Shown: in pieces, positions 1-5,436 of the stretch
Numbering within the stretch: position 1 is the stretch's first letter
Layout: every line of letters begins with the position of its first letter
From: Planctomycetota bacterium
Lineage (GTDB): Bacteria > Planctomycetota > Planctomycetia > Planctomycetales > Planctomycetaceae
Length of the DNA stretch: 5,547 nucleotides
Direction of reading: 5' to 3'
Assembly: GCA_013151585.1 (NCBI GenBank)
Contig: JAADHY010000236.1
Span: forward strand, 1 to 5,547
Translations under genes and position numbers: made by a program
The notes under the pieces: model-generated
What the model was told of the DNA's origin: nothing
The model's input: only the letters and a program-made list of their open reading frames with translations
Database searches by the model: none

Positions 1-354
1 CGCCACCACAGCTCGGGCCGTTCGCCCTCGGATCCGCTCGGACCGTCCGGTGGCGTCCGGCCGGGTCAGCGCGACAACCGTCAACTCGGCTGGGCGAACA
101 GGAACGGCATCGGATGCCAATCGACCAGCGCGGGCTTCTTCCGCTGTCAGGCGCCGTAACACGCCGTCCGTCAGATTTGCCGACTTGACCTCGGCCGCCC
201 ACGCCTCAATCACCCGCTCCAGAAACACCGCCTCCTGCCACAGTTCGCCGCAGCGGGCACAGTGACTGGCGTGCTCACGAAGCGAGCCGCCGCTCATCGG
301 CAACCGCCGTTCCACCGCCGTCTGCAACCGTTTTTCAAACTCGGCGCAATTCAT
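1..354 (-). CDS. Zinc-finger anti-sigma factor, partial (C-terminus beyond window)
   Basis: Probable anti-sigma factor of the zinc-binding (ZAS, zf-HC2) type, which would bind and hold the ECF sigma factor encoded just upstream. The reading frame is open from an ATG at 354 to the left edge of the window, giving 118 visible residues. It begins MNCAEFEKRL, and the family's H-x3-C-x2-C zinc motif is present as H28, C32 and C35, with C3 as a possible further ligand. After a helical, Glu/Arg-rich stretch to about residue 75, the visible part ends in an Arg-rich segment running into RAVVA, which could be the cytoplasmic flank of a membrane helix that continues outside the window; that is inference. 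The start lies inside the sigma gene, with 20 bp of overlap, so translation is likely coupled. The upstream SD is weak (GGAC about 9 nt before the ATG). Identification rests on the zinc motif and the context; the stop codon is not seen. Confidence 0.78.
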   Translation of the reverse strand, partial: MNCAEFEKRLQTAVERRLPMSGGSLREHASHCARCGELWQEAVFLERVIEAWAAEVKSANLTDGVLRRLTAEEARAGRLASDAVPVRPAELTVVALTRPDATGRSERIRGRTARAVVA

Positions 355-901
355 GGCCACTGTCCGGTGTAATGCCCCGACGACGCAGGCGCTCCGCCAG
401 CTCGTGACGAGCCCGATGAAGCCACGTCTTCACCGTGCCTTCCGGACAACCCATCACCTGAGCAATTTCGGCGCAGCTCAACTGCTGCTGATAAAACAGC
501 ACGAAGCAGGTCCGATACTCCTCGCGCAAGGACTCCAGGGCGTTCTGCACTTCTTCCGCGATGTCCCGCTGCGTGAGTCGGTCCTGGGCCGCCAATGTCT
601 GCAGGGCGTGGTCGGCCGCTTGGAGCGGCCGTTTGGCCCGTTTGGCCAAAAACGTCCGGCACCGGTTCACCGCAATTTGAAGCACCCACGGCTTCAGAGG
701 CCGCTGGAAGTCCCACCGGTGCAGGCTCTTGAAGACACGCAGAAAGACCTCCTGTGCCACGTCTTCCGCATCCTCGCGGTGTCCCAGCATCCGGTAGCAC
801 AACCCAAAAACAATCCCCTGAAACCGTTCCACGAACGCCCGAAGTCCTGCCTCTTCACCGTTCAGGCAGCGTCGGACTAAAGCAACATCGTCGCCGTTCA
901 C
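335..901 (-). CDS. ECF-family RNA polymerase sigma factor
   Basis: Alternative sigma factor of the extracytoplasmic function (sigma-70 group 4) family, directing RNA polymerase to a small promoter set. It has 188 residues, a usual length for the family. Region sigma-2 spans about residues 15-90, with the region 2.2 helix around YRMLGHREDAEDVAQEVF (36-53) and region 2.4 around KPWVLQIAVNRCR (70-82). A charged linker follows, then sigma-4 at about 116-172, with the helix-turn-helix LSCAEIAQVMGCPEGTVKTW (141-160). There is no sigma-1.1 or sigma-3. The start is GTG at 901: a stop lies in frame 21 codons upstream and no ATG, GTG or TTG occurs between them. No clear SD precedes it. It lies 71 bp downstream of the small ORF at 973-1170 and overlaps the anti-sigma gene, so the three probably form one operon. 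ECF loci of this type are often autoregulated, but I could not point to a convincing ECF promoter here. Confidence 0.95.
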   Translation of the reverse strand: MNGDDVALVRRCLNGEEAGLRAFVERFQGIVFGLCYRMLGHREDAEDVAQEVFLRVFKSLHRWDFQRPLKPWVLQIAVNRCRTFLAKRAKRPLQAADHALQTLAAQDRLTQRDIAEEVQNALESLREEYRTCFVLFYQQQLSCAEIAQVMGCPEGTVKTWLHRARHELAERLRRRGITPDSGHELRRV

Positions 902-972
902 GAGTTTCAGGCCGTTTTGAGGTATTACCGCCGGCCGGTGCCGCCGGTTTCAGCGAAATCCACCGAATCCGT

Positions 973-1170
973 TCACCGCTGGATACACTCTTTCGCGAGC
1001 TGCCGCGCAACTTTGTAAGCGTGCTGGATCGTGGAAGCACGCAGCTCCATTTGTTCCTCGGTGTAATACTTCCCCCGCTCGCTCGGCGGAAGCCCCGCCA
1101 ATGCCAGCGTCAGAGGCAACAAATCGAGAAACTCACGATAACGCCGCTGCTGCTCATTGACATCCGTCAT
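973..1170 (-). CDS. Small conserved-looking protein of unknown function upstream of ECF sigma factor
   Basis: A 65-residue soluble protein that I do not recognise as a named family. It is acidic at the N-terminus (MTDVNEQQRRYREF), then has a hydrophobic stretch (LLPLTLALAGLPP, residues 17-29), a central charged segment (ERGKYYTEEQMELR) and a C-terminal amphipathic helix (STIQHAYKVARQLAKEC). The hydrophobic stretch is too short and Pro-interrupted for a clear membrane span. The case for a real gene is the translation start: AAGGAG at 1179-1184 lies 8 nt before the ATG, the best ribosome binding site in the window. The amino acid composition is also balanced, unlike the Arg/Pro/Ser-rich shadow frames around it. 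It lies 71 bp upstream of the sigma gene on the same strand, so co-transcription is likely. A role as accessory to the sigma/anti-sigma pair is possible but only inferred from position. Confidence 0.8.
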   Translation of the reverse strand: MTDVNEQQRRYREFLDLLPLTLALAGLPPSERGKYYTEEQMELRASTIQHAYKVARQLAKECIQR

Positions 1171-1178
1171 TACTTCGT

Positions 1179-1184
1179 CTCCTT
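1179..1184 (-). promoter_or_regulatory. Ribosome binding site of the 65-residue ORF
   Basis: The minus strand reads AAGGAG, a full match to the anti-SD core, 8 nt before the ATG at 1170. It fixes this start and marks the small ORF as translated. By contrast, the sigma gene downstream has no obvious SD. Confidence 0.8.
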
Positions 1185-1544
1185 AGTTCTTGTCCGTGCT
1201 CGTGAGCTCGCCCCGTTCTGAGGAGCAGGCGAGTCCCGTCGATTTGACTTTGAGTACCCCGCGCGTGCCGATCCGGCGATGATGCCGCCGGTTCGGAAGA
1301 GCCGTCTCGGCGGCCGGGGGCTCCGATTGCCGACCGGGCCAACGGAAAGAGCAGCCTTCCGCCCGACGACGTGGACAATCGGGCCTGCCGGGCTGATCTC
1401 GCATCTCGGGAGCAGCCTCATGCCCGCATGGCCGGCCTGCTGGGGACCGGGGCTGCGCTGAGCTACTCTCGAATCCGTAAGACAGCCGCGATTGGCAAAC
1501 CGCGGCCAGAGCACGGCACCGCACGGCTGGTTGGCGAATTCGGT

Positions 1545-1715
1545 TGAAAAAGAAAAAAGAGAGAGATGTTTCGACAGTAGCATCGAGCCAAGATCGGACT
1601 CGCACCCGCCCCTCTGGCTGTCGCCCCCAAAATCTTTTGCTGGCGACCAGCAGGGGGCCCTCGTGCGGTTCAGGCTCTGCGTGGCACCTGCGCGCCACCG
1701 CGGCCGCTGGCCGTG
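1545..1715 (-). ncRNA. Candidate structured RNA: four hairpins followed by a U-rich tract
   Basis: Read on the minus strand, four stem-loops follow one another. The first, at 1701-1713, is a perfect 5-bp stem CGGCC/GGCCG with loop AGC. The second, at 1681-1698, is a 7-bp stem GTGGCGC/GTGCCAC with one G-U pair and loop GCAG. The third, at 1608-1658, is a long imperfect stem: GCCCC/GGGGC, GCT/AGC, a bulged G, GTCGCC/GGCGAC, then CAAA/TTTG closing an AGAT loop. The fourth, at 1584-1602, is CGAG/CTCG plus CC/GG with a GATCTT loop. About 20 nt later comes a pyrimidine run rich in T (1547-1565). The T run is too far from the last stem for a textbook terminator. The strand is chosen because of that run. 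It could be a free small RNA, the 3' UTR of the FHA mRNA or a leader for the sigma operon. It fits no RNA family I know, and chance pairing in GC-rich DNA is not excluded. Confidence 0.3.
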
Positions 1716-1819
1716 CCCCTCCCTCTTCGAGCTGTCCCATTGCACGGTCCGTCTGAACCAAGTGACCAGCGGACACGGCCGTCATGAACTGCACCGCGAA
1801 ACGTTCCTCTTCCCCCAGC

Positions 1820-1834
1820 GACGGTTTTTCCGTC
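1820..1834 (-). terminator. Weak hairpin just after the FHA gene
   Basis: Starting 15 nt past the FHA stop codon, the minus strand can fold GACGG/CCGTC around a loop of five A residues. No T run follows, so it is not a canonical rho-independent terminator; it may only protect the mRNA end or be chance. Confidence 0.2.
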
Positions 1835-1849
1835 CCGTCCACTCGACCG

Positions 1850-2773
1850 CTAGGTTCGCCGACGCATGTACTTGCGAATGATGTCCGCGGCCACGTGGGT
1901 TGGATCCGCTTCGGCCTCGTCCGCTTTCTGTTCCTTACTTTTTTCCGCCTTTTGTTCTGGCGGTGGCTCCTTGACGCCCGTCTCCTCGGGGTCCGGCAGT
2001 CGGACTGGTGGCAAATCCACGACGACTTTCGGCGGCGCAGAGCCAGCCGGCTGCCCGGCCTGCTGAGCCAATTGCTGCTGAATCAACTGCTGAAGTTGCT
2101 GTTGCAGCAACTGAGGATCAACTGCTGGTTGAGCGGGCTGGCCGGCCGCAGGTGCGGGCATGGGAGTGGTCGGAGTCGTTGTCGGAGACGGGGCGACCGC
2201 CGCAGGGGGCACCTGCGTCGCGGGAGGGGGAGTTGGCGATTCGACAGACGGCTGCTGCCCTTGCGGGACGGTTGGTTGCGGCGTCTGGATCACCGTAGTT
2301 TCGCCGGAAAGCGTTGTCGTATCTTGAGTTGCCGGCGATAGTGTGTCAGGAACTGGTATTTCGGTGAGCGTCCGGCTGCCGGCCTTTTCTTCCGGAACCT
2401 GCAGATCGGGAGCGACCGTCGGCTGAGCGTCGGCCCCCTGTTCGGCCGCGGCCGCTGGCTGAGCTACCTCGGCCTGCTCGTGAATCAACACCTCGAAAGT
2501 TAAGTCGCCGATCTCGATCCGATCCCCCGACTTCAGGATCACCTGTCCCTGAATTCGTTCTCCATTGACAAACGTCCCGTTCGTGCTGCCCAGGTCGCGA
2601 ACCCGTACCGTGTATTCGTCCATCACGATGACACAGTGATGGCGGCTGACCGCATCGCTGTTCGGACGCAGGTGACAGTCCTGTTCCCGCCCGATCAAGA
2701 ACTTCTTCGTTGCTAGCGGGATAATCTGGCCGTCATGCTTGCCGCCAATGGCTTTCAATTCAGCTTTGAGCAT
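1850..2773 (-). CDS. FHA-domain protein with Pro/Thr/Gln-rich linker and basic C-terminal motif
   Basis: A 307-residue cytoplasmic protein. FHA domains bind phosphothreonine peptides, usually on targets of Ser/Thr kinases. The FHA fold covers about residues 1-97 and shows all the signature motifs: IGR (27-29), SRHH (43-46) and LGSTNGTFVNG (61-71), followed by SGDRIEIG (82-89). The phosphate-contacting residues expected from the family (R29, S43, T64, N65) are present, so it should be binding-competent. Residues 100-215 are a low-complexity Ala/Pro/Thr/Gln linker, 221-241 are a Gln/Leu-rich segment likely to be helical or coiled, and 268-290 are Lys/Glu-rich. The protein ends in a short basic helix, AADIIRKYMRRR. 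There is no signal peptide, transmembrane segment, kinase domain or other catalytic domain. The start ATG at 2773 has GGAG 10 nt upstream, and the FHA fold begins at once (KAELKAIGGKHDGQIIPL). It is monocistronic by spacing. The target is unknown; a link with the nearby sigma/anti-sigma pair is speculation. Confidence 0.93.
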   Translation of the reverse strand: MLKAELKAIGGKHDGQIIPLATKKFLIGREQDCHLRPNSDAVSRHHCVIVMDEYTVRVRDLGSTNGTFVNGERIQGQVILKSGDRIEIGDLTFEVLIHEQAEVAQPAAAAEQGADAQPTVAPDLQVPEEKAGSRTLTEIPVPDTLSPATQDTTTLSGETTVIQTPQPTVPQGQQPSVESPTPPPATQVPPAAVAPSPTTTPTTPMPAPAAGQPAQPAVDPQLLQQQLQQLIQQQLAQQAGQPAGSAPPKVVVDLPPVRLPDPEETGVKEPPPEQKAEKSKEQKADEAEADPTHVAADIIRKYMRRRT

Positions 2774-2822
2774 CGGATTCTCGCTCCGTCAAATAAAGAC
2801 CTTCGGACCATGATCTCGCAGA

Positions 2823-2850
2823 AATACACTCGCCACACCCCGATCGTCAA
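2823..2850 (-). promoter_or_regulatory. Possible proximal promoter of the FHA gene
   Basis: Minus-strand TTGACG (2845-2850) lies 16 bp before TGTATT (2823-2828). Transcription would begin near 2815 and leave a leader of about 40 nt before the FHA ATG. The -35 is a 5/6 match to the sigma-70 consensus and the -10 is imperfect. It is weaker than the distal candidate. Confidence 0.4.
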
Positions 2851-2925
2851 CCGAAAACCGACCGCCCCGCGCGGATACGGTCTCGGCCTACCGATGGCAG
2901 TGTTTGGTGAGAATAATTCGCCGTT

Positions 2926-3003
2926 TCAGCCTCCCATGTCTGCGGCTGCCACTGCTCCCCAGGACGCGACCAAAACTTTGACCGCCGCGGCCCTCGAAAC
3001 CAT
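2926..3003 (-). CDS. Possible 25-residue leader peptide upstream of the FHA gene
   Basis: A short minus-strand frame runs from an ATG at 3003 to a TGA at 2926 within the long FHA leader, about 70 nt after the predicted distal transcription start. GAGG lies 4 nt before the ATG. The product is small, Ala/Val-rich and weakly hydrophobic (MVSRAAAVKVLVASWGAVAA, then DMGG), with no rare-codon run that would suggest classical attenuation. A frame of this size occurs by chance often, so this is a suggestion only. If translated, it could modulate expression of the downstream FHA gene or be a stand-alone small protein. Confidence 0.2.
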   Translation of the reverse strand: MVSRAAAVKVLVASWGAVAAADMGG

Positions 3004-3079
3004 GCAGCCTCAAGCGAATAAGTCCGAAGTTTGACGAACGCGATAACCGAGCCAAGACAGGCAAAACAGAACAATCTTT

Positions 3080-3108
3080 AGCCTATCACCTTGGCATCAC
3101 TCTGTCAA
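3080..3108 (-). promoter_or_regulatory. Sigma-70-type promoter with extended -10, reading toward the FHA gene
   Basis: On the minus strand a perfect TTGACA (3103-3108) is followed after exactly 17 bp by TAGGCT (3080-3085). TG occupies the extended -10 position (TGATAGGCT). The -10 keeps the most important T, A and final T. Predicted transcription starts near 3073, giving a leader of about 300 nt before the FHA ATG, unless another short RNA or peptide is the product. This is the best promoter in the window. Confidence 0.6.
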
Positions 3109-3394
3109 CGAAATCGCAAGTCTCAGTCAGTGTATGTTCATGTCTGCGGCCACGCCGACGTTACCAGCCAAAGCCGCCTCTTGGCCTCTCTCTCGGCCGG
3201 GCCCCGGGTTAGCGCGTGTTCGACAGGTCGCTCAACCGCGTGGCCCTCGCGTCAGCCTGTCCTTGGCCGCCCGCAAACATCGCTGGTTTGTGTGTACCCT
3301 CGGCCCGCTTGGCGGCCTGCGCGGCAGTACTCACATGCCGCCCTCGCCCTCGAACGGGCCGTCAGACGGTGCGCCCCGCTGACCCTATTCCTCC

Positions 3395-3424
3395 TCAATT
3401 CACCCAGATCAATTCACCCAGATC
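3395..3424. repeat. 14-bp tandem duplication across the PHP gene stop codon
   Basis: The plus-strand unit TCAATTCACCCAGA occurs twice in perfect tandem (3395-3408 and 3409-3422), followed by the first two bases of a third copy. The right copy encodes the last codons of the PHP hydrolase and its TGA; the left copy lies in the 3' untranslated region. The protein end is unchanged by the duplication. Confidence 0.9.
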
Positions 3425-5367
3425 GGGCTGGAGATCGCTTCCTCGCCGTTGTCTTGCAACACACGAACGTAATAGTAGCAACTCGAGTCAGGATCGAAAT
3501 CCGGGTCGCGCCATTCGATCCGCACGGAACGGTTCCTCGGCCGGATCTCGTGCACCACCTGACTGTTCTTCTTAATCTGCACCGCCACGATCGAGGCTGT
3601 CCCGACCGCATCGATCTTCAAGATTGGCGGCATACGGGTGCGGTACTCGCTGCCCATGGGGTGGCCGTCGGCGCGGAAATCAAGGACGATCCGGTCGCCC
3701 GACGTGGCATACACGCGGCGGTCGTAAAGAGCCCGGAAAATCGATTCGCGGGTCCGGTCTTGAGAGTAGACGGCGACGGCCGCCATGCCGATCTCCTGCT
3801 CGTCCCACCGGTAGCTCGGCTTGAGATACCCGTAGCCCGGATTCCCGAAATGGTCATCGGTGCTGGCCATAATGCCCAACCGATGTCCCTTGGTCAGGAA
3901 GGTCGTGGCCCAATCCTCGCTGCGGCGGTGTTCGCTGAAGATTTCGATCATCCGCTGCACCTTTTCGTTGTGCCATTTCGGGTTGCCGCGGCGACCGCCA
4001 TAGTGAGGGATGCAGAAAACGTTCTTGTCGCGAAGTCGCTGTTCCAGTTTTTCAAACAGTTCGGTCACGTGAGCCACTTTGGGGGTCCGGCCGTGGTACA
4101 TCTGATAATTCCGTGGGTCGTAGTAAGAGGTGGAGCGATAAATGGGCGGGTCTTCTTCCAGAAAGTAGACGTTATGATCGCCTCCCACGGCGGTCACTCC
4201 ACTCCACTCGAACGCCTGAAACGTAACGAACCGCCCCGGCTCGTTGAACCGGTTCGTCACCTCTTTGGAGTGCTTCCACATCGGGTCAAGAATCTCGAAG
4301 GCGTGGTCCGTGACGGCGCAGAAGTCCAAGCCCGCGACCCGTTTGGCGAAGTCGTAAAACTGCTCAACCGTGCCGCGGCCGTCCGAAAAGAGCGTGTGGC
4401 CATGCAAGTCGCCCCACAGAAGCAGTCGCTCAGGCCGCGTTTCGGTGACGCGAACCGGGTTCCCGGTGGCGTCAAACTGACCATCCTTCGCGCTGACCGT
4501 ATGAACGCCCGCTGAATCGAACACGACCGCCTCGAACCGGTGTACGCCCCGGTCTTTCTCCGTGAATGTGTACGGCGGCGGCAGTTGGGCCTGCGCGTCG
4601 CTGGACCGCAGTCGAACCGTGCCGCGATAGCTGGTCGCCGGGTTGCCATAACGATCTTGCGCCCGTACAAGGCACCACGTGGGGCGTCCGATAACAGCGT
4701 CTGACGGCATGACCACCGCCAGCCGGGCCGGTTCGGCCGGCGTGATTTCGATCGCCGGATTCTCGCGAAGCGGCAGATACTCGCCGTCGCCTGTCGCGTC
4801 AACGAAGCACTTGAACACAAAAGGCGATTCGTCGAACGGCTGGACCCGCATGCCCGGACCGCCGCCGCTGCGGTCACCCAGAACGATTCGCAATTCCTCG
4901 CCGGCCTTGAGCGCTCGGCCGCCGATCGTCACCTCGATCAAATGTTGCCAGGGGAAATATTGACGCCACAGCCGGTTGTGCCGAGCGGAGACCGTGAGCT
5001 TCGCCTTGCACCCTTCGGGAGCCGCCAGCGTCACGTATCCGGCTTGTTTCGGCGCATTGGTCTGTGGCGGACTCCAGCAATGCACATGCCGCATCGCGAC
5101 GCGCAAACCGCCGCCGGGAGGCAACCCGGCCTTTCCCGCCGTAAAAACCAACGTCCACGTTTGGTGGGTCAACACCTGGACGCTCTTCGGACCTTCCAAT
5201 CGTGCCCGGCCGATGCCCAACCGCTCGCCGGCCGCGATGGCAACTTCCTCCGGCGGCACCGGTCGCACTTGATCCGCTTGGCGATCCACACGCGCGCCGA
5301 TGACAGCGCTGCCCACGATCAGCACCAGCGTCGCCATCCCAGCCCACCATCGATGCAAGTTTCTCAT
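3409..5367 (-). CDS. Exported PHP-domain (CehA/McbA-like) metallohydrolase
   Basis: A 652-residue protein probably acting outside the cytoplasm. It begins with a short basic region and a hydrophobic stretch (residues about 9-25, MATLVLIVGSAVIG) that is a signal peptide or N-terminal anchor; there is no lipobox Cys. Residues about 55-205 form a beta-rich module I cannot name. About 206-310 resemble an Ig-like (invasin-type) domain, with DRYGNPATSYRGTVRLRSSD at 238-257. The PHP metal-binding core follows: GDLHGHTLFSDG (319-330, H322 and H324), TDH (353-355), E387 in FEWSG, H398, IPHYGG (H455) and STDDHFGNPG (502-511). A C-terminal beta module with RRVYATSGDRI (550-560), typical of DUF3604/CehA-like proteins, ends the chain. 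PHP enzymes hydrolyse phosphoesters or, in CehA/McbA, carbamate esters, using a polynuclear metal site; the substrate here is unknown. GTG at 5373 is also in frame, but AAGGAG at 5375-5380 fits the ATG at 5367 (7-nt spacing) and is too close to the GTG. Confidence 0.9.
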   Translation of the reverse strand: MRNLHRWWAGMATLVLIVGSAVIGARVDRQADQVRPVPPEEVAIAAGERLGIGRARLEGPKSVQVLTHQTWTLVFTAGKAGLPPGGGLRVAMRHVHCWSPPQTNAPKQAGYVTLAAPEGCKAKLTVSARHNRLWRQYFPWQHLIEVTIGGRALKAGEELRIVLGDRSGGGPGMRVQPFDESPFVFKCFVDATGDGEYLPLRENPAIEITPAEPARLAVVMPSDAVIGRPTWCLVRAQDRYGNPATSYRGTVRLRSSDAQAQLPPPYTFTEKDRGVHRFEAVVFDSAGVHTVSAKDGQFDATGNPVRVTETRPERLLLWGDLHGHTLFSDGRGTVEQFYDFAKRVAGLDFCAVTDHAFEILDPMWKHSKEVTNRFNEPGRFVTFQAFEWSGVTAVGGDHNVYFLEEDPPIYRSTSYYDPRNYQMYHGRTPKVAHVTELFEKLEQRLRDKNVFCIPHYGGRRGNPKWHNEKVQRMIEIFSEHRRSEDWATTFLTKGHRLGIMASTDDHFGNPGYGYLKPSYRWDEQEIGMAAVAVYSQDRTRESIFRALYDRRVYATSGDRIVLDFRADGHPMGSEYRTRMPPILKIDAVGTASIVAVQIKKNSQVVHEIRPRNRSVRIEWRDPDFDPDSSCYYYVRVLQDNGEEAISSPIWVN

Positions 5368-5374
5368 GGGCACA

Positions 5375-5380
5375 CTCCTT
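5375..5380 (-). promoter_or_regulatory. Ribosome binding site deciding the PHP gene start
   Basis: The minus strand reads AAGGAG. It lies 7 nt before the ATG at 5367 but only 1 nt before the in-frame GTG at 5373, so the ATG is the start. Confidence 0.8.
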
Positions 5381-5422
5381 CATTGGAAGTCGAGCGGTTC
5401 GTGATCCGCTCATGAGTGTTGC

Positions 5423-5436
5423 CAAGTTGACAAGTT
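5423..5436. repeat. Short direct repeat CAAGTT-GA-CAAGTT upstream of the PHP gene
   Basis: Two copies of CAAGTT separated by GA lie about 57-69 bp upstream of the PHP start codon, next to a run of six T on the plus strand. This is a plausible place for a regulator site, but no regulator is known and no clear promoter was found beside it. The rest of 5381-5547 shows no gene. It holds a GC-rich hairpin at 5501-5513 (CCCGC/GCGGG) that lacks a T run on either strand. Confidence 0.25.

Larger units (their letters stand above)
1185..1849. other. Long intergenic region with no believable protein gene
   Basis: These 665 bp separate the FHA stop codon from the sigma operon. Open frames exist on both strands, but their products are rich in Arg, Pro, Ser and Gly, lack any recognisable domain and have no SD before their starts, so I treat them as chance frames in GC-rich DNA. 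The left part (1185-1545) contains inverted repeats at 1273-1291 (CCGGCG, 7-nt loop, CGCCGG) and around 1485-1506 (GCCGCG, 10-nt loop, CGCGGC). It must also hold the sigma operon promoter, which I could not assign. The right part holds the hairpin cluster described separately. No tRNA, tmRNA, RNase P or SRP RNA signature was recognised. Confidence 0.6.
2774..3408. other. Long intergenic region: PHP gene 3' flank and FHA gene leader
   Basis: These 635 bp lie between the PHP hydrolase stop and the FHA start. The right part (3109-3408) shows no gene and no T-tract terminator. It has GC-rich inverted repeats only, for example GCCAAG/CTTTGGC near 3165-3183 on the minus strand. The left part contains two promoter candidates, a possible 25-codon peptide and about 300 nt of putative leader. 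A 75-codon minus-strand frame (2847-3074) begins at the predicted transcription start, has no SD and looks unlike a protein, so I do not call it. Confidence 0.6.

Noticed and set aside
353..880. Plus-strand frame antisense to the sigma factor gene
   Set aside because: It is a shadow of the sigma gene, whose regions 2 and 4 are unmistakable.
1584..1602. T-arm-like sequence (GGTGCGAGTCC on the minus strand) suggesting a tRNA or tmRNA end
   Set aside because: No matching acceptor, D or anticodon arms could be built around it, and there is no CCA end.
1183..1842. Minus-strand frame of 219 codons in the gap between the FHA gene and the sigma operon
   Set aside because: Its composition is rich in Arg, Pro, Ser and Gly with a run of Phe from the T tract, no domain is recognisable, and it lacks an SD. 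It also covers the hairpin cluster.
1492..1881. Plus-strand frame of 129 codons in the same gap
   Set aside because: It overlaps the FHA gene end on the opposite strand, has no SD and no protein-like pattern.
2050..2130. Repetitive CTG/TTG-rich stretch that could be read as a DNA repeat array
   Set aside because: It is explained by the Gln/Leu-rich segment of the FHA protein and has no regular unit or spacing, so it is neither a CRISPR nor a true microsatellite.
1584..3057. Shared 10-mer CGAGCCAAGA at 1584-1593 and 3048-3057
   Set aside because: A 10-base match between two sites is expected several times by chance in a window of this size, and the flanks differ.
2847..3074. Minus-strand frame of 75 codons upstream of the FHA gene
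   Set aside because: It would begin with TTG at the predicted transcription start with no room for a ribosome binding site, and the product is Trp/Arg-rich with no motif.
3091..4515. Long plus-strand open frame (474 codons) antisense to the PHP gene
   Set aside because: It mirrors the well-supported minus-strand PHP gene, runs through non-coding DNA at its start, has no SD and no recognisable domain; such antisense frames are common in GC-rich genes.
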